64,000 nucleotides of DNA, from NCBI RefSeq assembly GCF_910592395.1, contig NC_088313.1:3102501-3166500 (forward strand), written 5' to 3'. The stretch comes from Lineus longissimus (taxonomy: Eukaryota; Nemertea; Pilidiophora; Heteronemertea; Lineidae). Positions 24,668 through 36,346 of this stretch are shown one piece after another. How positions within the stretch are numbered: position 1 is the first letter of the stretch; each line of letters starts with the position of its first letter. The translations under genes and the position numbers were made by a program. Below the pieces are notes generated by a model, which saw nothing but the letters and a program-made list of their open reading frames with translations, was not told the origin of the DNA and ran no database searches.

Positions 24668-25669
24668 ATACAATTCAATTCAATTCAAATAAGACTTATA
24701 TAGCGCAATTATCCAATAACGTATGATTGCTCGGCTACGCTTTGAAAACAAAGTCACCATAATCTCGACTTCAGCACCTTTTTGAATGTGTTCACAGTTG
24801 GAGCATTTCGCACATTCATGTCTAGTCTGTTCCAGAGTTGCGTAGCATCCACCACAAAACTTCTGCCACCATATGATGCAAGGCGGTACCTGGGTACTTG
24901 GAGCAAACCTAGGTTCTGGGACCTCAGGGATCGGCTGGGTTCATACAGTGGCACAATATCTGATAGATAGCATGGGGCAAGGTCAGCTTTGCACTTAAAC
25001 AAAAGGAGTGACACCTTGAAGTCAATTCTTTGAGGAATAGGAAGCCAGTGTAGCCTCCTGAGCACGGGTGTAATGTGCTGGTCACGACGAGTTCGAGTTA
25101 TTATCCTGGCTGCATGATTTTGTGTAAGTTGGAGTTTGTGCATTAGGTTCTTGGTAATGCCGGCAAGGAGGCTGTTGCAATATTCCAGTCTTGTTAACAC
25201 AAGGGATTGGATAAGGAGTTTAGCTGCATTTCGGTAAGACAATTGCGTATCCGGCCAATGTTCCGAAGATGGTACGTTGCAGATTTTACAACACTATTCA
25301 CTTGATTTTCCATTGACATTGTTTGATCGAAAAGAACTCCCAGGTTTTTCACTGGTCCTGTTGTCACTTGGACGTCAATCCCCGCTACTGAGAGGGACTC
25401 TATATTGAGACGGTTCAAAGCTTGCTGAGAGCCAAACAACTTGAGTTCAGTTTTCGTTGGGTTCCCCTTGAGCATGTTCTTGGCTAACCAGTCCTGAATC
25501 TTGAGCAGGCAGTCCTCTAACTGAACAACTTTCTGCTGTGCTTGCCTACTGGCAATGCAACATAGACTTGAGTGTCGTCAGCGAAGCCATGACGTGGGGT
25601 AGAGAAACTGTCAATCAGGTCGCCAAGTGGTAGGATATAGATAAGGAAAAGAATAGGCCCAAGCATAAG
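24668..25669 (-). mobile_element. 5'-truncated LINE fragment, module 3
   Basis: Same insertion as in modules 1 and 2. A 2-bp deletion near 25,229 breaks the reverse transcriptase frame. Confidence 0.9.
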
Positions 25670-25673
25670 CAAG

Positions 25674-28600
25674 GTACAACACCTTAACCTCACTGGTAAC
25701 ACCCTGGGGGACTTCACTGGTAAAGAAGACTTCAAGGATCTGCCAGAGCTAAAGGAACTCCGGTCGAATCATTTTTAGATTTTGTTGTATGGCCCCACAG
25801 GTCCCCGAAGAGAATTGTTTTCCAAAGATGGACCCGTTTTCTTTCTGCACTGATCTCATCCGCATAGGCACCTTGCGGATCTTTCTGTGGATACTTGGGA
25901 CCATTGCTGTGGGCGTGAATATCCTCGTACTCCTCCTGAGGATATTGACAAAGGAACCAACGACGGCGAACACCAAGATCATCACAAGCCTCGCCGTGTC
26001 CGACCTCCTCATGGGCGTGTACTTGTACATCATCGCGGCAGCGGACACCACATTCAGGGGGTACTACATCGAGGTTGACTGGAACTGGTGGGAGGTCATC
26101 GGATGTAAGATTGCAGGAGTCCTCTCCGTCTTATCAAGCGAGGTGTCCGTCTTCACTTTGACTATCATGTCAGTGGATCGTTTCCTGGTTGTGGTGTTCC
26201 CGTTCAGTAAGCAAAAGATCAACTTCAAGAAGGCGAAGATATTGGTGGCATCAATATGGATCTTTGGGGTCATTTTAGCCGGTGCAACGTTCTGTGTTGA
26301 CTACTTGCGACATTCGTACTATTCAAGATTTGGCGTCTGTCTCTCGCTCCACCTGACATCAGAATCCGCCCCAGGCTGGGAGTACTCGGTCGCCATCTTT
26401 TTAGGACTCAACCTCGTTGAATTCATGATCATCGCTGTACTATACACTTGGATGTACGTCATCATCAAACGCTCTGCAGATATGATAAAACACAAGACCA
26501 GTGGGAAGAAGGGAGAAAACAAGGAACTAGTCGTTGCCCGCAAGATGGCGCTGATCATCCTGACTGACTTTGCTTGCTGGATGCCCATCATAATTCTAGG
26601 TGAGTAAATATTGGCACATTCGTGTTGAACAGGTTTCAAGCAGAACAACTACACGTCCACTGGTGTTTGACACTCCCGACTCAAACACCAAATATGTTAA
26701 TGATAGTGCTCATGTCGAACAAACAGTACCGTTTGAGGAGTAAACCAAATCATTGGAGCATATTTCACGATTAATTGGACACCATCGCCACGACTTGGAT
26801 GCCTCTGTACAAACCCTTTCTGGAATCCATGCATGTAGGTGCTGACCTCAAACAGGGGCTACCCTGGGGCCCTTTCGGTCGTATAACATTTGTGACAACA
26901 TGGTATGATACGAAATCGACTCAAGCTTGTGAGTGTAAACTGGATTGTAGTTTAGAGTATCGTAAAAATTATATGTGGCTGATCAGTTCGTAATGCCAAG
27001 TTGAGGGAGGAATCATGATAATTCAGTTTCGCGTTTCGCTTTCAGGTTTGGCTGCGATCTCCGGGAAAGTCACGATCCCTGGTGATGTCTACGCCTGGAT
27101 TGCAGTATTTGTGCTGCCGATCAACAGCGCTATGAACCCAATACTCTACACACTGTCGTCTCTCGATCTCATCAAGTAGGTGACTTGATATTTCCTTTGA
27201 ATGACTCTTACCTTGAATTATGGGTGCTCTAGATGAGCTATGGACGGATTTCATTATGATTTACGGAATAAATCAAGAATTTAAAACCGTGCTTGTGATG
27301 TTTCAGGTTACTGTTTCCTGGCTATTCCTGTTGGTTGCTATAACCTCTGTTAGAACCAAAAAGCGACTATCAGTGCCATTGTGTAAGACGTTAAGGGCTT
27401 CCTCATCCACAGTAGACAACTACAATAAACATACTCGTCATTTCATATTTGCTCCTCAAAAGATTGAGACTCGTATATACGACTCTTAATCTTCGACCAG
27501 CCCTACCAAGTATTTCCAATTGAAATGTCCATCGGCTGATATAACGTTTTTCTTTTAGACTGATATGTGGAAAGAAAGAACCACAGTTGGATTACTCTGG
27601 AAGCACTAGGACGAATGTGTCTACCCGTAAGTAAAAAGGCTTTTAAAAATAAGTACTTATATCAGATATTGACTTGCGGCTGATCCTCCTCTTCGCTGTC
27701 CCCCAAATGATGCAGGGTAAGAGTGAATCTAGCCCAGCGATGCAGCTGATCTCACTCACTTCCTACGAGTTGATATTTCTATGTCAACTGTAGGATTACG
27801 ATCGTGAGTCGTCTGTATTGCAGCACCACTCATGCACTCCAGCGCTCTTTGCATCGCGGGATACAATATCCGCGCAGCGCGTACGGCATCCCGCGTCCTC
27901 TCTGTCGTTTCCCTTCAACAACCTTAGGTTGTCATTCCATCAGTATCTTGGGAAGTTTTGCTAGTTCAGTTCAAGACACGTGTCCAAACCAATTACGCTA
28001 TTGGGTTGTTATTCCGTATATTATTTTGGTCACGATTCCTTGGGCCAGGGCAAAATTCTACCCTCATGTTTTCCAAAGATCCAAAACAGTTTGAAACTAT
28101 TTTGTGGACCAACCGACTAATATCGTGGTAACAATGTCATTTGGAGCTTTTCTTGTTTCTTGACTTTCAGTTGACGAAGATGATGAGGACGGTTCCCCTA
28201 TGGTAGTCAACTGTTACCCAGAGGGCAGTCATCTCCTGCCTTACGTGGTGGAGGAGTCCAATATGCTGAACCTCGCCCACGCCATGAAGACCGAAACGCC
28301 CTCACTGCCGCTGCGGACATGCGCAGCGTGCTAAAGGATGTGGCCAAAGCCATGGCATCGCTGCATGAAAGAGGCCTGATTGCGAGCAGTGTGACTGTAA
28401 ATGACGTTGGGATAATTGTCAGCAACGGAAATGAGGTAAGACAAGTTGATTTCGGCTACTCTATGAGGATTCATTTTACGAAAGATATTGTCCTTGTGAG
28501 CAACAGTTTCTGACACAATGTGCTCTTGCTGTCTCTTTTGACAGCCTTGCTGTGACCCACTGGACTGGCCATCACTTGACTTCTTAAAGGGTAACTACCG

Positions 28601-29660
28601 GCAAACGTAAGGTAGGTCAGGATTAGTTACGGTACACGAAGTTGTCGGTATGGCCTTTTCAGTCTCACTATCGAAACTTTATACCTACCGCTGAATCAAA
28701 CATGTTTTTTAGACTTCAAATTTACCTCCTAGTTTCTACCTTCCTTTAAGTGACGCATTTCATGATGCAGTGGCACAAGAGTGATGGCATCTCAAAATCG
28801 AGTGTTTCCTTGAATTGCGATACGCCGCGATCAGTTCATTTCCCCAAGTCGAAATGTTGGATACTGAAGTATGCGACTCTTACGTCACCACACCATGAAC
28901 AAAAATCAGCATTGACGGTGTTATATGGGATCAGTTTTTGTTCACTGTGATAGGATATACCAATAGAGTGCGTCGTTTTAAAAGCTGTTTGAGACTTGCT
29001 TTCGACGAGTAATTTCATGTTAGGTTATCGATTTGACTCGATGTTGCACCACTACATTCTATAGGCTCTCTTAATTGTATTGGCTGGATATCTTAATTTC
29101 ACTTTTACATGTTCGTGTGTTCGTGTAGAGAGGACAGAATTATATGGCTTTTAAGATGTTCGACAATTGATTTTTTTGTTCAACATAGACGGTGTGGCGT
29201 TTGAACTTGATACGAAGCGTCACGATGAAAACGACAACACACCGATGCGTTACTATGGAAAGGACAAAAAACCGAGCGTCCCTATGGAAAGGACAACAAA
29301 CCGAGCGTCACTATTGAAAGGACAACAAACCGATCGTCACTATGGAAAGGAAAACAAACCGAGCGTCACTATTGAAAGGACAACAAACCGAGCGTCACTA
29401 TGGAAAGGAAATCGAACTGAACATCACTATTGAAAGGACAACAAACCGAGCGTCACTATGCAAAGGACAACAAACCGAATAAGAATTGCCGTTATGATGC
29501 TAACCTTACCGACACGTTCTTGCTATAAGCATGCTGCAACTTGATAATTTCCAATACAATATCTATGCGTAACACATATTTCTTTCTAACAGGAGAACCC
29601 GGCTTACACACGATATATGAGATGATATTCATAGGGCCCATCTTCCTCAGTTTTATTAAT
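25674..29660 (+). CDS. LGR/GRL101-like GPCR with kinase-like tail, copy C (only open 7TM exon)
   Basis: The LRR remnant is at 25,674 and the 7TM exon runs open from ATG 25,789 to donor 26,599 (270 codons). Motifs: GVNILVLLL (TM1), LAVSDLLMGVYLYI (TM2), SVDRFLVVVFPF (TM3 end), TDFACWMPIIILG (TM6). Exon 27,046-27,175 adds AWIAVFVLPINSAMNPILY (TM7) and 27,559-27,626 the start of the tail. The kinase-like exon (28,171-28,435) is one base shorter than in A and B: one G is missing near 28,314 (ctgcggacatg), shifting the frame to an early stop. Exon 28,545-28,611 carries TAA after NYRQT; 29,593-29,660 is a further candidate. A large LRR ectodomain is expected for this family but only one repeat is seen, out of frame with the 7TM start. 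Transcript structure at the 5' end is unresolved. Confidence 0.8.
29214..29480. repeat. 29-bp minisatellite, module 3 (about 9 copies)
   Basis: Same unit and nearly the same order of variants as module 2. Confidence 0.93.
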
Positions 29661-29888
29661 GTATGTACTGAAAATAAAGATCCAGAGGTTTCGCAATCCA
29701 CCAAAGAAACAAAACCCGTGAAAATTCTATTTTTTCTGAAATCTTCGCGTATCACAAAAACGAAGAGGCGTGAAAATTCCTTGACGGTTTACAATTATTA
29801 TTTCGCATTCTCCAAACAGACACAACACAATATAGTAGAACCGCCTTGTCACGCTACTATTACATGTACTGCGCGGAGTATGTTTACT

Positions 29889-31555
29889 TCATTGTCTAGA
29901 CGCGTAAATGGGTTCTGCAAGGGCAGGTTGTGTGGTCAGGGTCTTTATGGCCAAGTATAAGTGACAGAGCCTTGTGGAGGTATCATAACTAAATCCGTTG
30001 AACGTGGAATGGTTGATACAGGCTTGCAAACACACCATCTTTCTGCTGCACGTCTCCGATTGCATGAGTCGAGTTGCGGTGGTAGTTGGGTTGAAAAGTT
30101 TCAAGAAGTGTTGTTGGCAACTGCGAACTGAAAGTAAGATAAGACGTGCAGTTTACAAACGACTAAGCTTTGCGTAGATTTACCAGTACACACTCCATGT
30201 TAGTACTGCAAACTTGGTTGTATCTGGTATGTCGTGTTGCACATTTGAACCAACACATCTTTCCCGAAACTGAAGGACTATATAATTTCAACCACATCTC
30301 CGTTTTCGTAGTTTTTAGCCCAATTCTCCTGCACTAAACATGTCTATTGTATAACCATATGCATTGGCATGGGCCACGTTGCTCAATATTATAGGCGACA
30401 GCATTGCCGTTGCCGGTTCAGGTCCTAACCTTTCATGCCTTTCCCTCGAACGTCTTTAACTACAATCGCCCTCAGGGCTACCTTCCTGCCTTTAACCCGA
30501 CGTCCAATGTATATCCTTTTTGTTGAAAGAAAATAGCTACTGTGCTTCCTTACTCCAGTCATCCGCCAATCGTTCCAGGAGACGCCAAATTGAGTTGCCA
30601 AACCGTAACGCGTACCTTTATCACTGTGATAACCAGTGAGATCACCAGCTTGGACCTGTAAAGACATAACAGCTTCACGTAGTACAAACACGAGTAGGCA
30701 GGGTTGAAAAAGAGGTAAGTCAACACACACACGGCGCACAGGGCGACTGGATCGCCATTAAAAGTTGACATTGATATTGCTGATTTGCTCACAATGTCAT
30801 GCGATTGGATTTTGTCTCTAGCCCTGCATCTTCTATATTGTTTTTTCAACTCTATACTCTACTTGTTAGTAACCAACGACAAGCCTTTTACTATTGTTTT
30901 AGTATGAGTGCGGGTCACTTGCAGAGGGTGTATTAAAATCAAAGGAAAATTTATGGCGAGAAAGACCAATTTCACGAAACCGTGATTGGTCGTAGCAATA
31001 GACAATCGTTCTTGACTCCTGACTGATCAAGCAATAGTTTGATATAGAATTCGTGAGTGACAGGGATTCCTGCTGCAGTGGAAAACAAGTCATGGCATCG
31101 ATGAGACAGGCAGACTACTAAGAATTCAGAAACAAGCAGACAGTAACCTTGAAGGGTATCGAAAACAATGTCTTATTTCCGATCGTAGAGTTTGTAACCT
31201 CTGTTGAGTGGACCAGGTCGAACGTTTTTACAACCCCAGGGACGGGTCTGAATATATCCACATAGTACGTTTCGCTGTTAATTCTGTTGTACAGTTGCCA
31301 TCCGATAACATATCCTTCTTCTTCGAACGTGTACGGAGCGGCCAAATGGACGATAACCCAACCGCCGTAGCTGCCGTGGAGAGCAGTCGGTTCCTGTCCC
31401 TGAAGATACACATCCTTGCAGTTTGGGATGACAGCGACAGCTGGAAATATATCGAAAAGCAGCAAACACAATGAGGTAATAAAACCTATTGGGTCAATTG
31501 CGATTCCACTCTGGCAGCTTGACAAACTCGTGATTTCTTCATTAGCATGCCACAT
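29889..31555 (-). CDS. Secreted PAN/apple-domain protein, array copy 4
   Basis: Exons 31555-31148, 30655-30430 and 30127-29889 are open with conserved phases. The start reads MWHANEEI as in copy 2. The intron between exons 1 and 2 is shorter because a deletion near 31,000 removes the poly-C region seen in the other copies. The W/Y-rich part and the PAN cysteine pattern are intact. Confidence 0.62.
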
Positions 31556-31708
31556 CTCTGCTAAAAAATATATAATGCGGTAAAATGGTTCCCTCTCCAA
31601 ATTGTACTTCGATTAATGGATCTTGTATTTCAGAACAAATCTATTCCGGTAAGAAAAGTGATTAATTTAATCCGGTCACAGGTGCAGCGATCCCGTTCCA
31701 ATCGGTCA

Positions 31709-31716
31709 TATAAAAA
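31709..31716 (+). promoter_or_regulatory. TATA box of small plus-strand gene, copy 4
   Basis: TATAAAAA about 118 bp before the start codon at 31,827. Confidence 0.55.
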
Positions 31717-31826
31717 GGAAGCGTTGATACAATTACTAGTACGGAAACTCTCAAAAGGCACAGTGCACTACAGACGAGCAGAATGAGTAATTCGCTCGCG
31801 ATCGACTCTTTAGTGCGAGAGGTTCT

Positions 31827-32660
31827 ATGACCAGTTTCAAGCCAGGACTGAAGACGCTGCTCTTCTGTGAAAGCGCCCGTGAGCAGGACTCTTGGGAGTG
31901 GGCGCTATACATTGTACAAGACACTAATACTAGTGACTTTCAGCACCGTCAAAACCTATCAAGTATCCGCATGGAAAATACGTATGGCGGCTACGGGTAA
32001 GTGACACGTAAGTAGAACATAAAATTGAGCTTCAGCATCGATTTCATCCGTGTGCATTTTGTAAACAGCTGAAGAGATACCTGGCAATGCAAAACCTCTA
32101 ATTTCTCCAAAAAAAACCGTCAACGTGATCTACAATATTTCTCAAATCATGATATCATAGAGATAGAAGATGGAAGAGTCTCAATTTAGCTGCAAATGCA
32201 AGTTTTAACAATTGTTCAATATCATACGTACTGCTTCCCGCATGGAATACAGTTCTTGCGTCTTTCCGTATACTTATACGGTAGCACTTGTCGCTTAAGC
32301 TACACAAACTAATGACGTCGTTCAGAAGGCGTCACTGCGGATGCATTCGCAAGAATGACACCAGGATTATGCTGTATGTATCCCTGTACTCCTTTCTGTT
32401 ACAGGATCCCGTTTAAGAAAACTTCAGCTTCTTCACAGTTTTCGCAGCTGCCCATTTTGGTCTGCGCCTGGTGGGCAAACATTCTTTATCAACTATTTGA
32501 AAACTATATATTGAGAAAAGATCACACAAATATCAAAATGTGTGATAATTTTGAGGAGAACTACATGTACTTTGGCCGATTCATTCTGCAAATCGCGCGA
32601 CCTCGTCATTATCGTCACGTGGTGACGACGAGGATTAATTTTTTAATATGGCGACCTTGA
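31827..32660 (+). CDS. Candidate small two-exon gene, copy 4 (longer frame)
   Basis: Exon 1 (31,827-31,996) and exon 2 (from 32,405) match copies 2 and 3. Here differences near 32,530 avoid the TAA found in the other copies, so exon 2 stays open to TGA at 32,658-32,660, giving about 141 residues in total. Whether the longer or the shorter form is ancestral is unclear. No family is recognised. Confidence 0.33.
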
Positions 32661-33110
32661 ATGGTATTCGAGGGACTACGTCTGTTCCCTAGCCTCGTTG
32701 TCCCAAGTAGCCCAACTGATATAAGTTGAAAATTATACCGCAGATCTGGAGAATAAAGACGTTCCTGAGAATTGTCGAGCTAGTTACTTCGGAAGATCTG
32801 GTGAAAACGGATTTGTTCTATTGAACGTTGTTGGTATAGTCGAAAGGATGATTTCACGGCGAGGATCATCGTAATAATGCGAATAATGCGTAATAATGGT
32901 GTGATACTGACTAGTCGGATACTGATGTTATCAATCCCTTATCCTAGGTTCATTTGCTGGCTGCAACGCGAGTTGATCAATAGATGATAGTGATCAATAT
33001 GTAGATGGATGTCGTTCGGAAAGATCGATAATTGCTTCTAAAAAGACCATACAGTTAATCAATTATCGGTAAAACTATCTATTGAATTCTAAATTTCTAT
33101 TTTACTTCAG

Positions 33111-33176
33111 GTGATCAGGAGGCTCCAGATTCAGACCGAGTTGTTTCTCGCCACAACTGAGACAAAGACACTCTAA
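33111..33176 (+). other. Candidate 3' exon, last module
   Basis: Acceptor tttacttcag and the same open stretch to TAA. An AATAAA follows near 33,465, about 480 bp before the array ends. Confidence 0.25.
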
Positions 33177-33947
33177 TATTCTTTGTAGTCCACTTGATCG
33201 ATGAGCAACGAAAAAAATACACTACACCCATACTACTAAAATGTGAAACGACATTAATACATGTACAATGTAGTTATAGAGATATGAAAAGGTATATTTT
33301 CACAAATCAACCCCTCAATGAATGCAACTGAGTTGGTCAGTATAAACCCACCAGCACAGTAGCCAGAATGCAGTATGGCGGTATATGATAATGAAGAGCC
33401 TATGTAACATTATGGTTATGAAGATACAACCCACAGGGATGTTTCATTTAACATAATTATAATAAAAATGTCGCACAAGAGAAAGACCGTTGTCACTCCA
33501 CCTCGTTTACCCAGGGGTCATTGCGCGCACCTGGATGCTTATCAAGTAGACCCCGGATGTAGAGGTTGCAGCTTGGTGCCACGCTGGCCTGTGGCTGCTG
33601 CCGTCGTAAATATCATGTGACCCGGAACCACCGCCCTGACCAATCATGGTTGTTATGCTGAAATGGCCATCATTTTTGGTACCAGGCCATAATTACCAAA
33701 TTTCCGACGACTGCTTTTTTACGGCGGATTGCGGTCAAACCCTAATCATTTGTTCTAACTGGATTCTTTGCCTGCTTCAAATAAAGCAGCATTGAACCAC
33801 GTTGGTACAGAGGCCCTGGTCATATCAACACCACTGCTGAGGAAATATCTGAATTCGTTTTGGTCATTATTTGGAAGGGATACGGAACAATTCAGCAAAT
33901 GGCTCTTTCTATTCTCCGTGCAAAAATGACGTCTAATTTCCTTTTTA

Positions 33948-34840
33948 GCGCTTTGTACTGCACAACGTCCTGTCTCAAAGCACATTCATTTCCGAATACT
34001 AATCAAATAAACCTGACCAAAAAAACCAAACAGCGCACGACTGAAAATTCAGGTCAGTTGGAAGTACATGTACTGGGTAATATTTTTACCAGAAAGCCAA
34101 TTAAAGTTCGTATTGTTAAGCAGATGGATTCATCTCCTTATTTGTTCAGAGGACTTGTTGACCACCTTCTGCTACCACTTTTATGCCATCGAAACATAAC
34201 AAAAACTGATTTGGACTGATGTACACGAGTTACTTTTTTCCCGTACCTCTACATCTATCGCCACTCTAAAGAAAGTTCTTAATGACTTTCATAGTCAGGC
34301 AATTAGGCCCTGTGGTTTCAAATTAGAAATAGATTGCCCTTTTAGAAACCCCGTATATATCTACATTAGATCATTATCAACAATGCCCATTTAGCCTAAT
34401 TTGGCGAAGGGCCTAATGAACACAGGCTTTTACCACTTTGTTTGCATCAAACATCCTTAAAACAATGATACCCGCACGTTTGTTTTATTCACCACGAAGA
34501 CACTGATTTTGAAGTCGACGCGTCAGTGCCTGGCGAAAAATATGAGGACAGGGACCACCAGACTTTGATATGTTACACGGGTTTATTGTCTCCTGGACGC
34601 TACCTCCATTTCATGAAAGTTATCTATAATGACCCGCAATTAGGTCTGCAATTAGGCCTTTTTGGAGCCGGAGCATCATTGTTTTCCGGATGGTTGATGG
34701 AGTTAAAGACTTGACAAACTGCGCAGCAATCTTGCTGAATAAACCCCAGATCAACCTCAAGTCACCAATGGGCTCTATTGTCGCCGGAGCATCCTTTGTT
34801 CAGCCACGGGACCGGAGCGGGCTATCAAATTTTGGCAGGT
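33948..34840. other. Single-copy DNA after the array; no gene seen
   Basis: Homology to the array stops near 33,947. Open frames here (for example 33,860-34,219, plus) are short, cross the array edge, and show no motif or convincing splice signals. Confidence 0.5.
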
Positions 34841-34849
34841 GGGCCCGGG

Positions 34850-34857
34850 TATAAAAG
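34850..34857 (+). promoter_or_regulatory. Candidate TATA box
   Basis: TATAAAAG preceded by a GC-rich gggcccggg block, a good core-promoter arrangement, 79 bp before an ATG that opens a coding-like exon. Confidence 0.45.
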
Positions 34858-34928
34858 ATGCGACCTCCTTAAACGACGCTACACATCCCAAGATAAGCTT
34901 AAGAGGACGGGACCGGTCGTGCTGGACG

Positions 34929-35065
34929 ATGGCAGGATTGACAGGAGGTGCATGCCCGGGACTTTCAAGAAAAAACCTTTCAAAGATTGCTGCAAGTATG
35001 GATTCATCAAATGTTGTTGCTGGAGAGTCGGGATATTTGTCTCTGGTATTCCTGTTCCTTTCATG
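34929..35065 (+). CDS. Candidate first coding exon of an unknown gene
   Basis: From ATG 34,929 the frame reads MAGLTGGACPGLSRKNLSKI and reaches a hydrophobic run (SGYLSLVFLFLS) just before a good donor (tcatg|gtatgt, phase 2). The TATA box at 34,850 fits a start site near 34,880. The hydrophobic end could be the first half of a membrane segment completed by a later exon. I could not find a matching second exon with confidence. Product not recognised. Confidence 0.35.
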
Positions 35066-35824
35066 GTATGTTTGAGGAGTTTCCGGTAGTCCAAGATGAG
35101 GATAGTGACCCACTTTGACACAAGAGGATCGCCCATTGAGGTAAGTGGTTTTCTGCCTTTCACAACGGAACTTGTTTTGCGTGTTTTGATTTCGCAAGGA
35201 AGCGCTCAGACCGGGTTGTATGGATGCAGTGCGCAAAACTGAAACGAGGGCTGGCATGTGACAGTTCGGTGTCATTCGGTATACATGTCATTTCACATTT
35301 TCACTTTTTACAGAATGCTGTGCAATTTCGATGTTTTAATCAGTAGATTTCAATGCGCATGAATGGGATTTTTATTGCCATCTGTTTCAAGGGAGGTGAG
35401 GGGAGCTCACAATCGCTGTCATTATGAAAGATACCATGTAACACTGTAAACAAGCGCATCACGCATACCCTACTATACAGACAGAAAGAAAATTCCAATG
35501 TTTACGTCCTTTGTTATTTTATGGTCGTGGAAAAGAGGACATTTTAGTGCCGCTGGTGTATATTCATGTAGCCGATAAAAACGTGCCCGAGTGATACTGA
35601 AACACCCTGCATTACCAATAATGTGACCAAGGGAATTTTCTTCTACTTGGGTGTATAGGCCCAGTACACTTGTACAAAGCGTGTAAGAACAACTCGAGAG
35701 GTCAGTCACCTTCTTGGTGCACACGTCGTGTAAACATTAGTGCCACATTTCGCGGCAAAGGTTGAAATAACTCAGGTGTAGGCAAGAGCGTGTGATGTAG
35801 TTAATTGGTCTCCTGCAGGTAAAT
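35066..35824. other. No gene seen
   Basis: AT-rich sequence without recognisable coding exons; probably intron of the candidate gene before it, or intergenic. Confidence 0.4.
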
Positions 35825-35932
35825 TAGGGAGGATAGATCAAGGACTTATCGAGAATACTTATACGTATACAGATAAAAATGTACACAAAATTCGTCTTCT
35901 TTCTACAGACTTTTATCCGTATACGTATACGT

Positions 35933-36346
35933 TGTCGCGGCGACACTAGGCCTACTTGATCTATTTCATTTTATTACTATGTTAAGTTATACGTCACCTA
36001 TGTTTTATGTAATCTTCAACCGTGTATGTTAAGTTAGGGATTCGAGTATTATATTTCATAGAAGGGAGACGTGTTGTTTGTGTGCTTCCCTTCACATACC
36101 AAAATACAGACGAACCGCCCCTACATTAATGGTGCCGTGACCAGGATCATTAATGTAGGGGCGGTTCGTCTGTATTTTGGTATGTGAAGGGAAGCACACA
36201 AACAACACGTCTCCCTTCTATGAAATATAATACTCGAATCCCTAACTTAACATACACGGTTGAAAATTACATAAAACATAGGTGACGTATAACTTAACAT
36301 AGTAATAAAATGAAATAGATCAAGTAGGCCTAGTGTCGCCGCGACA
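35933..36346. mobile_element. Palindromic LTR-PBS-inverted-LTR insertion
   Basis: Two 199-bp arms (35,933-36,131 and 36,148-36,346) are essentially perfect inverted copies around a 16-bp centre. Each outer end is TGTCGCGGCG or its complement, as at LTR ends, and the whole unit is flanked by a 5-bp duplication tacgt (35,928-35,932 and 36,347-36,351). The centre carries a primer-binding site. Each arm looks like an LTR of about 193 bp (TGT...ACA) plus a few bases. There is no coding sequence. A normal element would have LTRs in the same orientation. Confidence 0.88.
36130..36147 (+). other. Retrotransposon primer-binding site
   Basis: tggtgccgtgaccaggat is complementary to a tRNA 3' end finishing in CACGGCACCA and begins with the required TGG. 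It lies 4 bases after the putative LTR end, the normal place for a minus-strand primer-binding site. Confidence 0.75.

Larger units (their letters stand above)
1..33947. repeat. Tandem array of about 9.6-10.1 kb gene-bearing modules
   Basis: The sequence at position 1 recurs at 10,125, 20,073 and 29,643, giving spacings of 10,124, 9,948 and 9,570 bp, and the copies stay collinear with only scattered mismatches and indels. The fourth repeat stops near 33,947, where the other copies read on towards a LINE fragment. Length differences come from a 935-bp insertion at 6,191, a deletion of about 85 bp near 8,097 in copy 1, a segment of about 60 bp present only near 18,098, a deletion near 31,000, and different copy numbers of a 29-bp minisatellite. 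Each module carries a minus-strand PAN gene, a small plus-strand gene, a LINE fragment and a plus-strand receptor gene. The left edge of the array lies outside the window. Confidence 0.97.

Noticed and set aside
29541-29960. 139-codon plus-strand frame (also 19,971-20,390)
   Set aside because: It starts inside an intron, passes a good donor (aat|gtatgt), is interrupted in modules 1 and 2, and ends opposite the PAN exon; only its first part is a candidate receptor exon.
34775-35275. 166-codon minus-strand frame opposite the TATA-led exon
   Set aside because: No motif and no splice or start support; the plus-strand interpretation has a promoter and a donor.
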